Shown: in pieces, positions 1 to 6,958 of the stretch
Numbering within the stretch: position 1 is the stretch's first letter
Layout of the letters: each line of letters opens with the position of its first letter
From: SIG565 sp045646145
GTDB taxonomy: Bacteria > Bacillota > Clostridia > Oscillospirales > Acutalibacteraceae
Assembly: GCA_045646145.1 (NCBI GenBank)
Contig: JAZRKE010000023.1
Span: 1-15,478 of the forward strand
Length of the DNA: 15,478 nt
Direction: 5' to 3'
Program-made: the position numbers and the translations under genes
The notes under the pieces: generated by a model
The model's database searches: none
What the model was told of the DNA's origin: nothing
The model's input: the letters and a program-made list of their open reading frames with translations, nothing else

Positions 1-567
1 AAAGGTAGACTCGCTCATATTGCAAAGGTTTAGAGCTTCGGCGGTTGATAGCTTTCCTTTATCCCAATCTTTAATAATTTTATCAAAGTTTTCGGGTATA
101 GGGGATTCGGGTCTTCCAAACTTAACACCCTTTGCTTTTGCGGCGGCAATGCCTTGTGCTTGCCGCTTTTTTATGTTTTCACGCTCGTTCTGTGCCACAA
201 AGGATAAAATTTGTAAAACAAGATCCGCTATAAAAGTTCCCATAAGATCCTTGCCGTTCCGAGTATCAAGCAGTGGCATATCAATCACACAAATATCAAT
301 ACCAATATCCTTAGTAAGTATTCTCCACTGCTTTTGGATATCCTCGTAATTGCGGCCTAAGCGGTCAATTGAGAGTATGTAGAGAAGATCTCCCTCTTTT
401 AACTTCTTTACGAGCTTCTTGTACTGCGGCCGTTCAAAATCCTTGCCCGACTGCTTATCAATATAGACATTACCTTTCGGCACGTTATTTTCGTCCATAA
501 CAATAAGCTGCCTATCCTCATTTTGATCGATACTCGATACTCGCACATAACCATAAATATTTCCCAT
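1..567 (-). CDS. Serine recombinase (resolvase/invertase type), 3' end outside window
   Basis: The reading frame begins at ATG 565-567 behind a strong AGGAGG and stays open to the window edge (189 codons seen). The N-terminal domain has the resolvase signature: a YGYVRVSSIDQNEDRQ stretch at residues 5-20, in which Ser11 or Ser12 is the likely catalytic nucleophile and Arg9 its partner, then LSIDRLGRN near residue 70 and a long E helix with AQNERENIKKRQAQGI near residues 130-145. A GRP motif near residue 158 marks the start of the C-terminal helix-turn-helix, which is cut off. It should catalyse site-specific DNA inversion or resolution through a 5'-phosphoserine link. The size and the GRP linker fit small Tn3-resolvase/Pin-type enzymes, not large serine integrases. 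Its own dyad and -10 lie at 590-630, so it is probably transcribed apart from the genes upstream of it. Confidence 0.93.
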   Translation of the reverse strand, partial: MGNIYGYVRVSSIDQNEDRQLIVMDENNVPKGNVYIDKQSGKDFERPQYKKLVKKLKEGDLLYILSIDRLGRNYEDIQKQWRILTKDIGIDICVIDMPLLDTRNGKDLMGTFIADLVLQILSFVAQNERENIKKRQAQGIAAAKAKGVKFGRPESPIPENFDKIIKDWDKGKLSTAEALNLCNMSESTF

Positions 568-589
568 GATATAGTCCTCCTATATAAAA

Positions 590-630
590 ATTATACACGA
601 CCAAGGTGGGATACCTTAAATCGTGTATAA
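590..630 (-). promoter_or_regulatory. Dyad and -10 element upstream of the recombinase
   Basis: A perfect 10-bp inverted repeat, TTATACACGA (591-600) and TCGTGTATAA (621-630), encloses a second small dyad, AAGGT (603-607) and ACCTT (613-617). On the minus strand the inner edge supplies TATAAT (590-595), 22 bases before the recombinase start codon; no good -35 is visible. It could be an operator for autoregulation or the recombination (res-type) site, which in small serine recombinases usually lies beside the gene. Confidence 0.5.
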
Positions 631-687
631 AACATAGGAAGTATTAAATCTTAGTTTCAAGAAAAAATTAAAATAGTTTATGAAACT

Positions 688-1344
688 TTATCTGCATAAT
701 TCACAGAATGTATTACCGAGTTCGTTTGTTTGTATGTATCTTTGCGTAATACTACCACTAACGCTTCCGATACTCATAGATTTCATAGCTGAGTTTAGAA
801 GTCCCAATGCTATAAGCCTATCGGCTTGATATACCGGACATTGTGATGTATCAGAGATAATTTTGTCGTGTACATCAAATAGTAATTTAATATCTGAAAT
901 AAATAATCTAGATGTTACTTCAGATAGTTCACAAAAAACATTCCAATTTATTTTTTGTTCAACATATGCTCTATAAAAACGGGCCAAAATCTCTGATTTT
1001 TTTAAATCAACATTTGAATTTAAAGTAATTATAACGCGCCCCAATTCTTCCTCAGCAAATTTGGGATTAGCATAAATTCGTTCTTTATATTGATTTAACT
1101 TATCTTGTTCGACAATTTTTTCATTAAATGTGTTTATAAATTTAATAGTTTGTCTTAATAAATTCCTATCATGAATATTTTGCGCAGTTTTTCCTATTCC
1201 AACTAAAACGCTAACAATAGGTACATTTTTAAATATACTTTCATCTAATAAACTGTCTATTCCTAGCTCAGCCATATCTAAGCAAGCATCACTTAACGTT
1301 GCATCGAATAGTGTTGTTTTAAACGCCGGAACTATTTTATCCAT
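688..1344 (-). CDS. Hypothetical helical protein, last gene of the Fic operon
   Basis: I do not recognise this 218-residue protein. The start chosen is the ATG at 1344, because AGAAAGGA sits 7 bases before it; an in-frame ATG at 1374 has no ribosome binding site and would add ten residues. The sequence is mostly amphipathic helix. A moderately hydrophobic stretch rich in Val and Gly at residues 40-52 (VPIVSVLVGIGK) could touch or cross a membrane, and the C-terminal part (about 150-218) is rich in Ser, Gly and Thr. No enzyme motif is visible. It lies 42 bases after the preceding gene and, like it, is clearly AT-rich compared with the Fic pair. The context suggests an accessory or effector role in the Fic module, but that is inference only. 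Confidence 0.75.
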   Translation of the reverse strand: MDKIVPAFKTTLFDATLSDACLDMAELGIDSLLDESIFKNVPIVSVLVGIGKTAQNIHDRNLLRQTIKFINTFNEKIVEQDKLNQYKERIYANPKFAEEELGRVIITLNSNVDLKKSEILARFYRAYVEQKINWNVFCELSEVTSRLFISDIKLLFDVHDKIISDTSQCPVYQADRLIALGLLNSAMKSMSIGSVSGSITQRYIQTNELGNTFCELCR

Positions 1345-1386
1345 ATTTTTATCCTTTCTAACGGCAAGCACCATAAATTATATTTA

Positions 1387-1971
1387 TTAATCAGCATTTG
1401 TCGGACTTGTAATTTCTAATAATGTGCTTTCAATAAATTCTTTTTTACCTAAAATCTGTTCGGTTTCAAAATGAATTTTTCCAATAAGTTTTTTCTTATA
1501 GTCTAAAAACAATTCGGATTTTTCTATCTCTTCCGGAAACCCCTTACTAGAAATTGCGATATATGCAGAACATATATTATCATACGACTGTTTAATTTTC
1601 ATAATTTCATCAAAGTCGGTTTGTTCTAAAACAAATTTAGATTCAATTAATGATGATAATGTATCATTAATATTTAAGTTACAATTTGATTGAGTAATTT
1701 CAAATATTTTTCGAATTTCCTGCGAACTCTTTTCTTCTATTAATTCGAACAAATTAATTTGCTTTAAAGTAAAAGCAAAATTTAGAATAGAGTATGCAGT
1801 ACGAAAAACTTCCTTACGATACGGTAATAATTCTGATTGCATTTGCTTTTTTTGCAATAATACAGTTTGTTTATTGATTTTATGAGTTTGAAAAATTATT
1901 ATAGTAGTTAAAATGATATTGGCGATTAACGATAATATTTCAACAAGATTAATTTTAATAAAATCTAACAT
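1387..1971 (-). CDS. Membrane-anchored coiled-coil protein of unknown function
   Basis: This is a 194-residue protein. Residues 8-28 form a clear hydrophobic helix (LVEILSLIANIILTTIIIFQ), followed at once by a Lys/Gln-rich stretch (about 30-46) that looks like a short coiled coil, then a helical domain with many Glu, Lys and Ile. With so short an N-terminal segment, the rest is probably cytoplasmic and held at the inner face of the membrane. The start is ATG 1969-1971; its GGAGG lies inside the end of the Fic gene, and the Fic stop codon is only 8 bases upstream. Two sampled 60-base lines (1681-1800) have about one quarter G+C, against 35-50% in sampled Fic lines, which suggests a separate origin. 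No family is recognised. Confidence 0.78.
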   Translation of the reverse strand: MLDFIKINLVEILSLIANIILTTIIIFQTHKINKQTVLLQKKQMQSELLPYRKEVFRTAYSILNFAFTLKQINLFELIEEKSSQEIRKIFEITQSNCNLNINDTLSSLIESKFVLEQTDFDEIMKIKQSYDNICSAYIAISSKGFPEEIEKSELFLDYKKKLIGKIHFETEQILGKKEFIESTLLEITSPTNAD

Positions 1972-1979
1972 AAAATTTA

Positions 1980-2693
1980 TTATTCCTCCGTATACTCATG
2001 TGGGCGTTCTTTATAGTCTTTAACTATATACTCGCCGATGGTGTCGTATTTACTTGTTTTGGTTTCGGTGGGGGTGTCGGTTTCGTTATCTTCGCCGAGG
2101 ATTGCCTCGAAGAAGATGCGTTCAAGGTATTCATATTTTGAATAAATACCTTGGGAAGCCCAAACGAGAGCGTTACGAACATAGGCCGAGTTGGTTTTGA
2201 AGAGTTCGTGTTCAACCTCAAAGCCCATCGATTTTGCAAGCAGAACAGCAAACACTATAACAGTTCTTGTATTACCCTCACGGAAGGGGTGGGTTTGCCA
2301 AATACTTGCAATAATACGAACAAGTTTGAAAACGATATCCTTATCATTATCGCCGGTTCTTTTGAGTTTGGCGATTTCTTTCATTGTTTCGTTTAACTGC
2401 TTTTTAATTTCCTTCGGATAAGCATAACGAACAGTATCCCCGCCGAGAACATCTTCATATTTCACCATTTGAATGGTACGGAATTCTCCCGCCCAATCAA
2501 ATATCTGACCGAAGATATTACGGTGAATATCCTGCAATGTTTCAGTGTTAAACTTATCATACTTATAATCATAAATTGCCGCCATAGCAAGACCGGTAAT
2601 ATCAGCCTCTGCCTTGCGAAGCAATTCTGAATCTTTTATATCTGCTAAATTTTTTAGCACATTAATGTCATCATATAAATAAGGGTCACGCAT
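1980..2693 (-). CDS. Fic-domain protein, probable AMP-transferase toxin
   Basis: The 237-residue protein carries the Fic core. An alpha-helical N-terminus includes the IFGQIFDWAGEFRT segment at 61-73, and the catalytic loop HPFREGNTR is at residues 135-143. His135 is the expected base, Glu139 the acidic metal ligand, and Arg143 an ATP-phosphate contact. Family members transfer AMP (or another nucleotide part) to hydroxyl groups on target proteins, and in class I systems act as toxins restrained by a separate antitoxin. Two positions depart from the canonical HPFxxGNGRxxR: Thr142 replaces Gly, and Ile146 stands where a second Arg is usual. The Thr form occurs in many clostridial Fic proteins. 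The C-terminal 35 residues are acidic and Thr-rich. The gene starts 3 bases after the antitoxin stop, with GGAGGT in front. Confidence 0.92.
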   Translation of the reverse strand: MRDPYLYDDINVLKNLADIKDSELLRKAEADITGLAMAAIYDYKYDKFNTETLQDIHRNIFGQIFDWAGEFRTIQMVKYEDVLGGDTVRYAYPKEIKKQLNETMKEIAKLKRTGDNDKDIVFKLVRIIASIWQTHPFREGNTRTVIVFAVLLAKSMGFEVEHELFKTNSAYVRNALVWASQGIYSKYEYLERIFFEAILGEDNETDTPTETKTSKYDTIGEYIVKDYKERPHEYTEE

Positions 2694-2696
2694 TTG

Positions 2697-3218
2697 TTAT
2701 ACCTCCGTTACAAAACCGTATCTTCTGAGTGTTTGCTCAAAAACAGACAAGAATGTTATATTGCCGTTTTTCCAATTGGCAAGGTCATTTTTAACCCTGT
2801 CGCTTACGGGAACGCCCTCGATTGAAGTCATTGCATCAGAAAAAGAAATTCGTTTTTCTTTTTCGTCAGCAGAAATGCTATCCATACCGCTTGTGAGCTT
2901 AAACATTTTAAGTTTGCGAAGTAGTGCTTTATCCAATAACTCAGCGGCGGTTTCGATATCTGCAAGTCTTAAAATAACTTCGGGCAGTTCTGCCTCGTAT
3001 TCTTTTCTTAAAGAAAGCTGATTTGTTATTTCTTCTGCTTCTTCTGTCTTAATATATTTACTCTCAACAGTATCTCCGTTACGGGTTTGCAAATATAAAT
3101 ACTGTTTACCGCCAATCGTCTTTTTAGAAATATATCCTTTTGGCAAAACACTAAGCTTTTGCTCGATTTCAAGTTTTGATGCAAGTAATTCTTTGTATTC
3201 AAAAATAATATCTCTCAT
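2697..3218 (-). CDS. VbhA-like antitoxin of the Fic protein
   Basis: This is a 173-residue protein. Residues 26-58 form a beta-rich patch (PKGYISKKTIGGKQYLYLQ) followed by a long charged helical region. The C-terminal segment 126-168 resembles the antitoxin domain of VbhA: an IEG triplet (133-135) followed by a helix, an NGNIT turn (151-155) and a final helix. In class I Fic systems the glutamate of [S/T]xxxE[G/N] enters the Fic active site and blocks productive ATP binding; Glu134 would fill that role. The position four residues before it is Met130, not Ser or Thr. The protein is longer than VbhA, so the N-terminal part may add DNA binding or a second contact. Start ATG 3216-3218 has AGGAGG in front and is the first gene after the promoter at 3242-3270. 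Confidence 0.78.
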   Translation of the reverse strand: MRDIIFEYKELLASKLEIEQKLSVLPKGYISKKTIGGKQYLYLQTRNGDTVESKYIKTEEAEEITNQLSLRKEYEAELPEVILRLADIETAAELLDKALLRKLKMFKLTSGMDSISADEKEKRISFSDAMTSIEGVPVSDRVKNDLANWKNGNITFLSVFEQTLRRYGFVTEV

Positions 3219-3241
3219 ATCATAGCCTCCTGACTACTAAT

Positions 3242-3270
3242 AGTATATCATATTTTAACCTACAAATCAA
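3242..3270 (-). promoter_or_regulatory. Sigma-A promoter of the antitoxin-Fic operon
   Basis: On the minus strand TTGATT (3265-3270) and TATACT (3242-3247) are separated by exactly 17 bases, and the -10 lies 23 bases before the antitoxin start codon. This is the only strong promoter seen for the four minus-strand genes down to 688. Confidence 0.75.
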
Positions 3271-3296
3271 CATTTATTCGAAAATTTGTAGGTTAA
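3255..3296. promoter_or_regulatory. 13-bp dyad operator over the antitoxin-Fic promoter
   Basis: TTAACCTACAAAT (3255-3267) and its perfect complement ATTTGTAGGTTAA (3284-3296) are separated by 16 bases. One arm covers part of the -35 and the spacer of the operon promoter and the other lies just upstream, so a protein bound there would block RNA polymerase. It fits an autoregulated toxin-antitoxin operon. Position 3296 is also only 68 bases from the divergent gene at 3364, which may be affected. Confidence 0.6.
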
Positions 3297-3363
3297 TTTA
3301 TCGGCAGGAAAATTCTTTGTTGCTGTATATATTACCAATATTAGGAAACTATATAATTATAAA

Positions 3364-4227
3364 ATGACGAGAACGAGGTTGGTTAATATAGGATTTTTTA
3401 AAGGTTGGTACTTTAAATGCAGTACCAAAGACAAAACAATGGCATTTATACCTGCGCATCATTATAGCAATAACAAAAAATCTGCTTCACTACAGATAAT
3501 AACCGATGACAAGGCAATAAACATCCCTTTTGACACATTAGAATATCATGAAAAACCGTTATATGTAAAAATAGGAAATTGCGTCTTTTCTCACGAAGGA
3601 ATAATCCTCGATTTTAAAGGCGATGGATTAAAGTTTGAAGGTGAGCTTTGTTTTGAGCAACTAACCCCTATTCGCTATGATATTATGGGACCGTTTAAGT
3701 ATGTGCCGTATATGCAATGCAGACATAGCGTATACAGTATGTGTCATAAAATCAACGGTGAGATTAAGGTGAATGATCAACTTTATAATTTTGAAAATGG
3801 CATAGGATATATTGAGGGTGATTGCGGACGTTCTTTCCCGAAAAAATATATTTGGACGCAGTGCTGTTTTGATAATAAATCACTGATGTTATCGGTAGCC
3901 GATATACCCCTTTGGGGAATTCATTTTACAGGTATTATCGGTGTAATTTTCATTAATGGAAAGGAATATCGAATTGCCACATATCTTGGTGCTAAAATAA
4001 AACAAATTGACGAGAACTCAGTTACAATAAAGCAAGGAAGCTTTGAGTTTATTGCCAAGTTATTAAAAAAGAACGCACAACCACTCGCAGCACCTTCAAA
4101 TGGTGATATGTGTAGAACGATACACGAAAGTGCATCTTGCCAGGCGTATTACCGATTTTCTAAAAACAGAAAAACATTATGCGAATTCAAATCCGATAAA
4201 GCAAGCTTTGAATTTGAATATAATTAA
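3364..4227 (+). CDS. Tocopherol-cyclase-like family protein
   Basis: This 287-residue protein matches the tocopherol-cyclase-like family found in many clostridia: FFKGWYFK at residues 11-18, IMGPFKYVPYMQCRHSVYS at 107-125, and the hallmark GYIEGDCGRSFPKKYIWTQC region at 148-167. The fold is a beta-barrel of lipocalin type. In plants it cyclises tocopherol precursors, but an anaerobe without that pathway must use it for something else, perhaps a lipid or isoprenoid ligand; the substrate is unknown. The protein is soluble-looking, with no signal peptide. The start ATG at 3364 is chosen because FKGWYFK normally lies near the N-terminus, although no proper ribosome binding site precedes it. A TATAAT at 3352-3357 would place the transcript start at or near the ATG, so the mRNA may be leaderless. 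Confidence 0.82.
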   Translation: MTRTRLVNIGFFKGWYFKCSTKDKTMAFIPAHHYSNNKKSASLQIITDDKAINIPFDTLEYHEKPLYVKIGNCVFSHEGIILDFKGDGLKFEGELCFEQLTPIRYDIMGPFKYVPYMQCRHSVYSMCHKINGEIKVNDQLYNFENGIGYIEGDCGRSFPKKYIWTQCCFDNKSLMLSVADIPLWGIHFTGIIGVIFINGKEYRIATYLGAKIKQIDENSVTIKQGSFEFIAKLLKKNAQPLAAPSNGDMCRTIHESASCQAYYRFSKNRKTLCEFKSDKASFEFEYN

Positions 4228-4228
4228 G

Positions 4229-4263
4229 CTAAGACCACAGACAAGTTTTGTCTGTGGTCTTAG
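4229..4263. terminator. Hairpin between convergent genes
   Basis: A perfect 16-bp stem, CTAAGACCACAGACAA (4229-4244) against 4248-4263, has a 3-base loop. It lies directly after the stop of the 3364-4227 gene and overlaps the stop codon of the minus-strand gene 4260-4436, so it can end transcripts from both sides. The flanking sequence is AT-rich without a long T-tract. Confidence 0.7.
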
Positions 4264-4436
4264 ATATTAATAAGCTTATTCACATATTCGTGCATTTCCT
4301 GCTTTGATTGAATAGAATGGGTCCCGTTTATAATCTCCTGCTTTTTGTCTTCGCTTAACATTGCAAATTTTTGCATGGCATCAGGATTTTGAGCAAGTGC
4401 CATTGAGAAACCAACAGGCATTTCATCTCGTTTCAT
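4260..4436 (-). CDS. Small conserved protein of unknown function (58 aa)
   Basis: The start is the ATG at 4434-4436, with GGAGG 9 bases before it; an in-frame ATG at 4457 lies upstream of that ribosome binding site and is rejected. The protein is one helical domain containing LAQNPDAMQKFAMLSEDKK at residues 14-32 and ending in a Lys/Glu-rich helix. The pattern NPxAxxxFxxLSxxxKxxxI loosely resembles the OmdA/YdeI bacteriocin-protection helical domain, but the match is too weak to assign. It stands alone, divergent from the 4563 gene. A TATAAT at 4462-4467 on the minus strand may be its -10. Confidence 0.75.
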   Translation of the reverse strand: MKRDEMPVGFSMALAQNPDAMQKFAMLSEDKKQEIINGTHSIQSKQEMHEYVNKLINI

Positions 4437-4562
4437 AAGTTTTCCTCCAAAAATCATTGTAATTATATTTTGCCACCTTTTATGCGACCTATACTATTAC
4501 GCTTTTGCATATTAAAAAAACATAGAGCGAATAATAAATTTAATAATATTCGAGGTGATTTT

Positions 4563-6518
4563 TTGAGTAATCGTTTACAATACGAAACAAGTCCGTATCT
4601 ATTACAACACAAGGAAAATCCTGTGGATTGGTATCCTTGGTGCGATGAGGCGTTTGAGCGTGCAAAAGTTGAGGATAAACCTATCTTTTTAAGCATTGGC
4701 TACAGCGCATGTCATTGGTGTCATGTGTTAGCGCACGAAAGCTTTGAAGATAATGAAATAGCCGAGATTTTAAACAAATATTTTGTATCTATAAAGGTTG
4801 ATAAGGAAGAACGTCCTGATATTGACAGCGTTTATATGTCGGTATGTCAGGCTTTTACAGGAAGCGGCGGCTGGCCTACGAGTATTTTTATGACCGCAGA
4901 CCAAAAGCCGTTCTTTGCAGGAACCTATTTTCCAAAAACATCCCGTGGAGGTATGATAGGTTTTAAAGAGCTGCTTATTGCTATTAACGAGGCTTGGAAA
5001 AATAATAGACCTTCGTTGCTTGAGCAATCAGATAAGATTATTAATCATTTAAATCAAACCGAAGTTTACAATGATAATGCAGAAATTGAATTAACACACT
5101 CTGCTGTGTCAGTATATAGCAAAATCTATGATGAAAAATACGGTGGTTTCGGTCGTGCACCAAAATTTCCAACACCGCATAACCTTTTATTTTTGCTTTC
5201 TTATTACGAGCGATATAAAGATAAAAACTGTCTGCAAATGGCGGAATACACACTTTTGGGGATGTACCGAGGCGGTATGTTTGACCATATCGGTTTCGCC
5301 TTTTGCCGATATTCAACCGATAAAAAGTTTCTTGCACCCCACTTTGAAAAAATGCTGTATGACAATGCATTGCTGATGCTTGCATATTGCAAGGCATACT
5401 CTGTAACCCATAGCAGTTTATATCTTGAAATTGCCGAGAAAACAGCAAATTACATTTTGCGTGAAATGACATCAAAAGACGGTGGATTTTTCAGTGCGCA
5501 GGATGCCGACAGCGAGGGTGAAGAGGGTAAATATTATCTATTTACTCCTGATGAAATTATTAGTGTTTTGGGTGAAACAGACGGTGAGAAATTCAACAGA
5601 CATTTCGATATAACAAGTACAGGTAATTTTGAGGGAAAAAGTATTCCCAATTTGCTTAACAGTGATGTTACAGATAAATCTTTTGAAGAATGTTTGCTTA
5701 AATTACAACAATTTAGAAAGAATCGCTATTCGCTACATTTAGACGATAAGATTTTGACTTCTTGGAACTCACTTATGATAGCCGCAATGTGCGAATTATA
5801 TCTAGTGAGTAAAAACGATGTTTATCTGAATGCCGCTCAAAAAGCAGACAAATTTATAAATACGTATCTTTGTGAAGATAATACACTATTTGTCAGTTTC
5901 CGTGATAGTAAACGTGGCGTAAAAGGCTTTTTAGATGATTATGCAAGCTATATTTTAGCTCAGCTTTTCTTATATCGAGCAACCTTGGACAACAGCTATT
6001 TAAACCGTGCAAAGCAGATGTGTGATGAAGTCGTAAATGATTTTGGTGATAACACAAGCGGATTTTATTTGTACAGTAATCAAAGCGAAGAACTGATATT
6101 AAGACCAAAGGAAACCTATGACGGCGCTATCCCAAGCGGAAACTCGCTAATGGCATATAACTTTGTAAAACTATATCTTTTGACTTCGGATGATAAATAT
6201 AAAGACTTAGCAGAAAAGCAGTTAGATTTTATTTCTGCTGCGGCTAATTCTTATCCGACCAATCACGCAATGTTTTTAACAGCACTTTTAGAATATAACG
6301 AACCGCCAAAGAAGGTTACTGTTGTAGTTGATGATAAAATAAATATAAACGACTTTGTTTTGGATTTACCTGCAAATGCAATCATTAATCTCTTAACAAA
6401 ACCCACAGGTGAATATACTCTAAAAAATGGTAAGACCACCTATTATGTATGTAAGGGGAAAGCCTGTATGCCGCCTACTAACGATTTGAATGAAATAACA
6501 ACTACAGACAAATACTAA
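4563..6518 (+). CDS. Thioredoxin-domain protein of the YyaL/SSP411 (SPATA20) family
   Basis: This is a 651-residue protein. The start is TTG 4563-4565, because GAGGTGA (4552-4558) lies just before it and homologues begin SNRLxxETSPYLLQHxxNPVDW; a longer frame from 4470 is not supported. Residues 1-160 form the DsbH/thioredoxin-like domain with ACHWCH (the CxxC pair) around residues 48-53 and GSGGWP near 101. The rest is an (alpha/alpha)6-barrel like that of six-hairpin glycosidases, with HFEKMLYDNALLMLAY near 260 and a DADSEGEEGKYY acidic motif near 315. The biochemical role of the family is not settled; a redox or sugar-related function is inferred. There is no signal peptide, so it is cytoplasmic. 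The region 4470-4497 holds a weak candidate promoter (TTGCCA, TACTAT). The next gene follows after 21 bases. Confidence 0.93.
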   Translation: MSNRLQYETSPYLLQHKENPVDWYPWCDEAFERAKVEDKPIFLSIGYSACHWCHVLAHESFEDNEIAEILNKYFVSIKVDKEERPDIDSVYMSVCQAFTGSGGWPTSIFMTADQKPFFAGTYFPKTSRGGMIGFKELLIAINEAWKNNRPSLLEQSDKIINHLNQTEVYNDNAEIELTHSAVSVYSKIYDEKYGGFGRAPKFPTPHNLLFLLSYYERYKDKNCLQMAEYTLLGMYRGGMFDHIGFAFCRYSTDKKFLAPHFEKMLYDNALLMLAYCKAYSVTHSSLYLEIAEKTANYILREMTSKDGGFFSAQDADSEGEEGKYYLFTPDEIISVLGETDGEKFNRHFDITSTGNFEGKSIPNLLNSDVTDKSFEECLLKLQQFRKNRYSLHLDDKILTSWNSLMIAAMCELYLVSKNDVYLNAAQKADKFINTYLCEDNTLFVSFRDSKRGVKGFLDDYASYILAQLFLYRATLDNSYLNRAKQMCDEVVNDFGDNTSGFYLYSNQSEELILRPKETYDGAIPSGNSLMAYNFVKLYLLTSDDKYKDLAEKQLDFISAAANSYPTNHAMFLTALLEYNEPPKKVTVVVDDKININDFVLDLPANAIINLLTKPTGEYTLKNGKTTYYVCKGKACMPPTNDLNEITTTDKY

Positions 6519-6539
6519 CAGCAGAAAGGAGTTTTCACT

Positions 6540-6680
6540 ATGGATGATGATAAGAAAATCGAGAAAAAACCCGAACCTGAGATTAAAGAAGATAAAAAGC
6601 ACATTAAACCGGGAGATATTATTGGTAAAATTGATGTTCACGATACGCGTGAACGCAGAGACGGTCCTGGTGGTAATTAG
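6540..6680 (+). CDS. 46-residue highly charged peptide of unknown function
   Basis: ATG 6540-6542 follows AGAAAGGAG at 8-base spacing, as good a ribosome binding site as any in the window, and the frame ends TAG at 6680 directly before a terminator. The first 21 residues are almost all Asp, Glu, Lys and Pro. The second half is less biased (KPGDIIGKIDVHDTRERR) and the peptide ends in DGPGGN. It has no membrane segment and no Cys, so it is not a typical bacteriocin. It lies 21 bases after the thioredoxin-domain gene and shares its terminator, so the two are co-transcribed. I know no family for it; a role as a small binding partner or a modified peptide is speculative. Confidence 0.7.
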   Translation: MDDDKKIEKKPEPEIKEDKKHIKPGDIIGKIDVHDTRERRDGPGGN

Positions 6681-6686
6681 ACAGAA

Positions 6687-6725
6687 AAACACCCTTGCAA
6701 CTTAAAATGGGTTGCAAGGGTGTTT
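6687..6725. terminator. Bidirectional hairpin terminator
   Basis: AAACACCCTTGCAAC (6687-6701) pairs perfectly with 6711-6725 over a 9-base loop. On the minus strand the stem runs into TTTTTCTGT, a good T-tract for the cotJ operon; on the plus strand TTTGACTGTTTTATT follows, weaker. It separates the 6540 gene from the convergent 6733 gene. Confidence 0.85.
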
Positions 6726-6732
6726 GACTGTT

Positions 6733-6921
6733 TTATTGAATTTTCGCGACAGAGTGCGATTTTCTTTCAAGTCCGCCATCACTTGCAACAAACAAGGTGA
6801 TACCTAAACATATTAGAAAAGCACCTGTTGCTGTTGATGCCTTATACAAAAGTGCAAGATAGCCTGTCCGAACAGTAATTAATATTAAAATCAGCATAAC
6901 AATACACTTAAACAGCTGCAT
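6733..6921 (-). CDS. Small two-helix membrane protein at the end of the cotJ operon
   Basis: This is a 62-residue protein starting at ATG 6919-6921 behind a strong AAGGAGG. It has two hydrophobic segments: about residues 4-26 (IVMLILILITVRTGYLALLY) and 32-46 (TGAFLICLGITLFVA). The polar end SDGGLERKSHSVAKIQ probably faces the cytoplasm. It starts 37 bases after the cotJC stop with no terminator between, and the shared terminator at 6687-6725 comes after it, so it is read as the fourth gene of the sporulation operon. No family is recognised; a forespore- or mother-cell-membrane role is inferred from position only. Confidence 0.68.
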   Translation of the reverse strand: MQLFKCIVMLILILITVRTGYLALLYKASTATGAFLICLGITLFVASDGGLERKSHSVAKIQ

Positions 6922-6958
6922 TTTAAATCCTCCTTTTATGTACTAAAAAAGCCTTATT

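Noticed and set aside
20..349. 109-codon plus-strand open frame
   Set aside because: It is the shadow of the serine recombinase, whose conserved motifs lie on the minus strand in the same interval.
4470..4562. N-terminal extension of the thioredoxin-domain protein
   Set aside because: It opens with TTG without a ribosome binding site and covers the probable promoter; the TTG at 4563 has GAGGTGA before it and matches where homologues begin.
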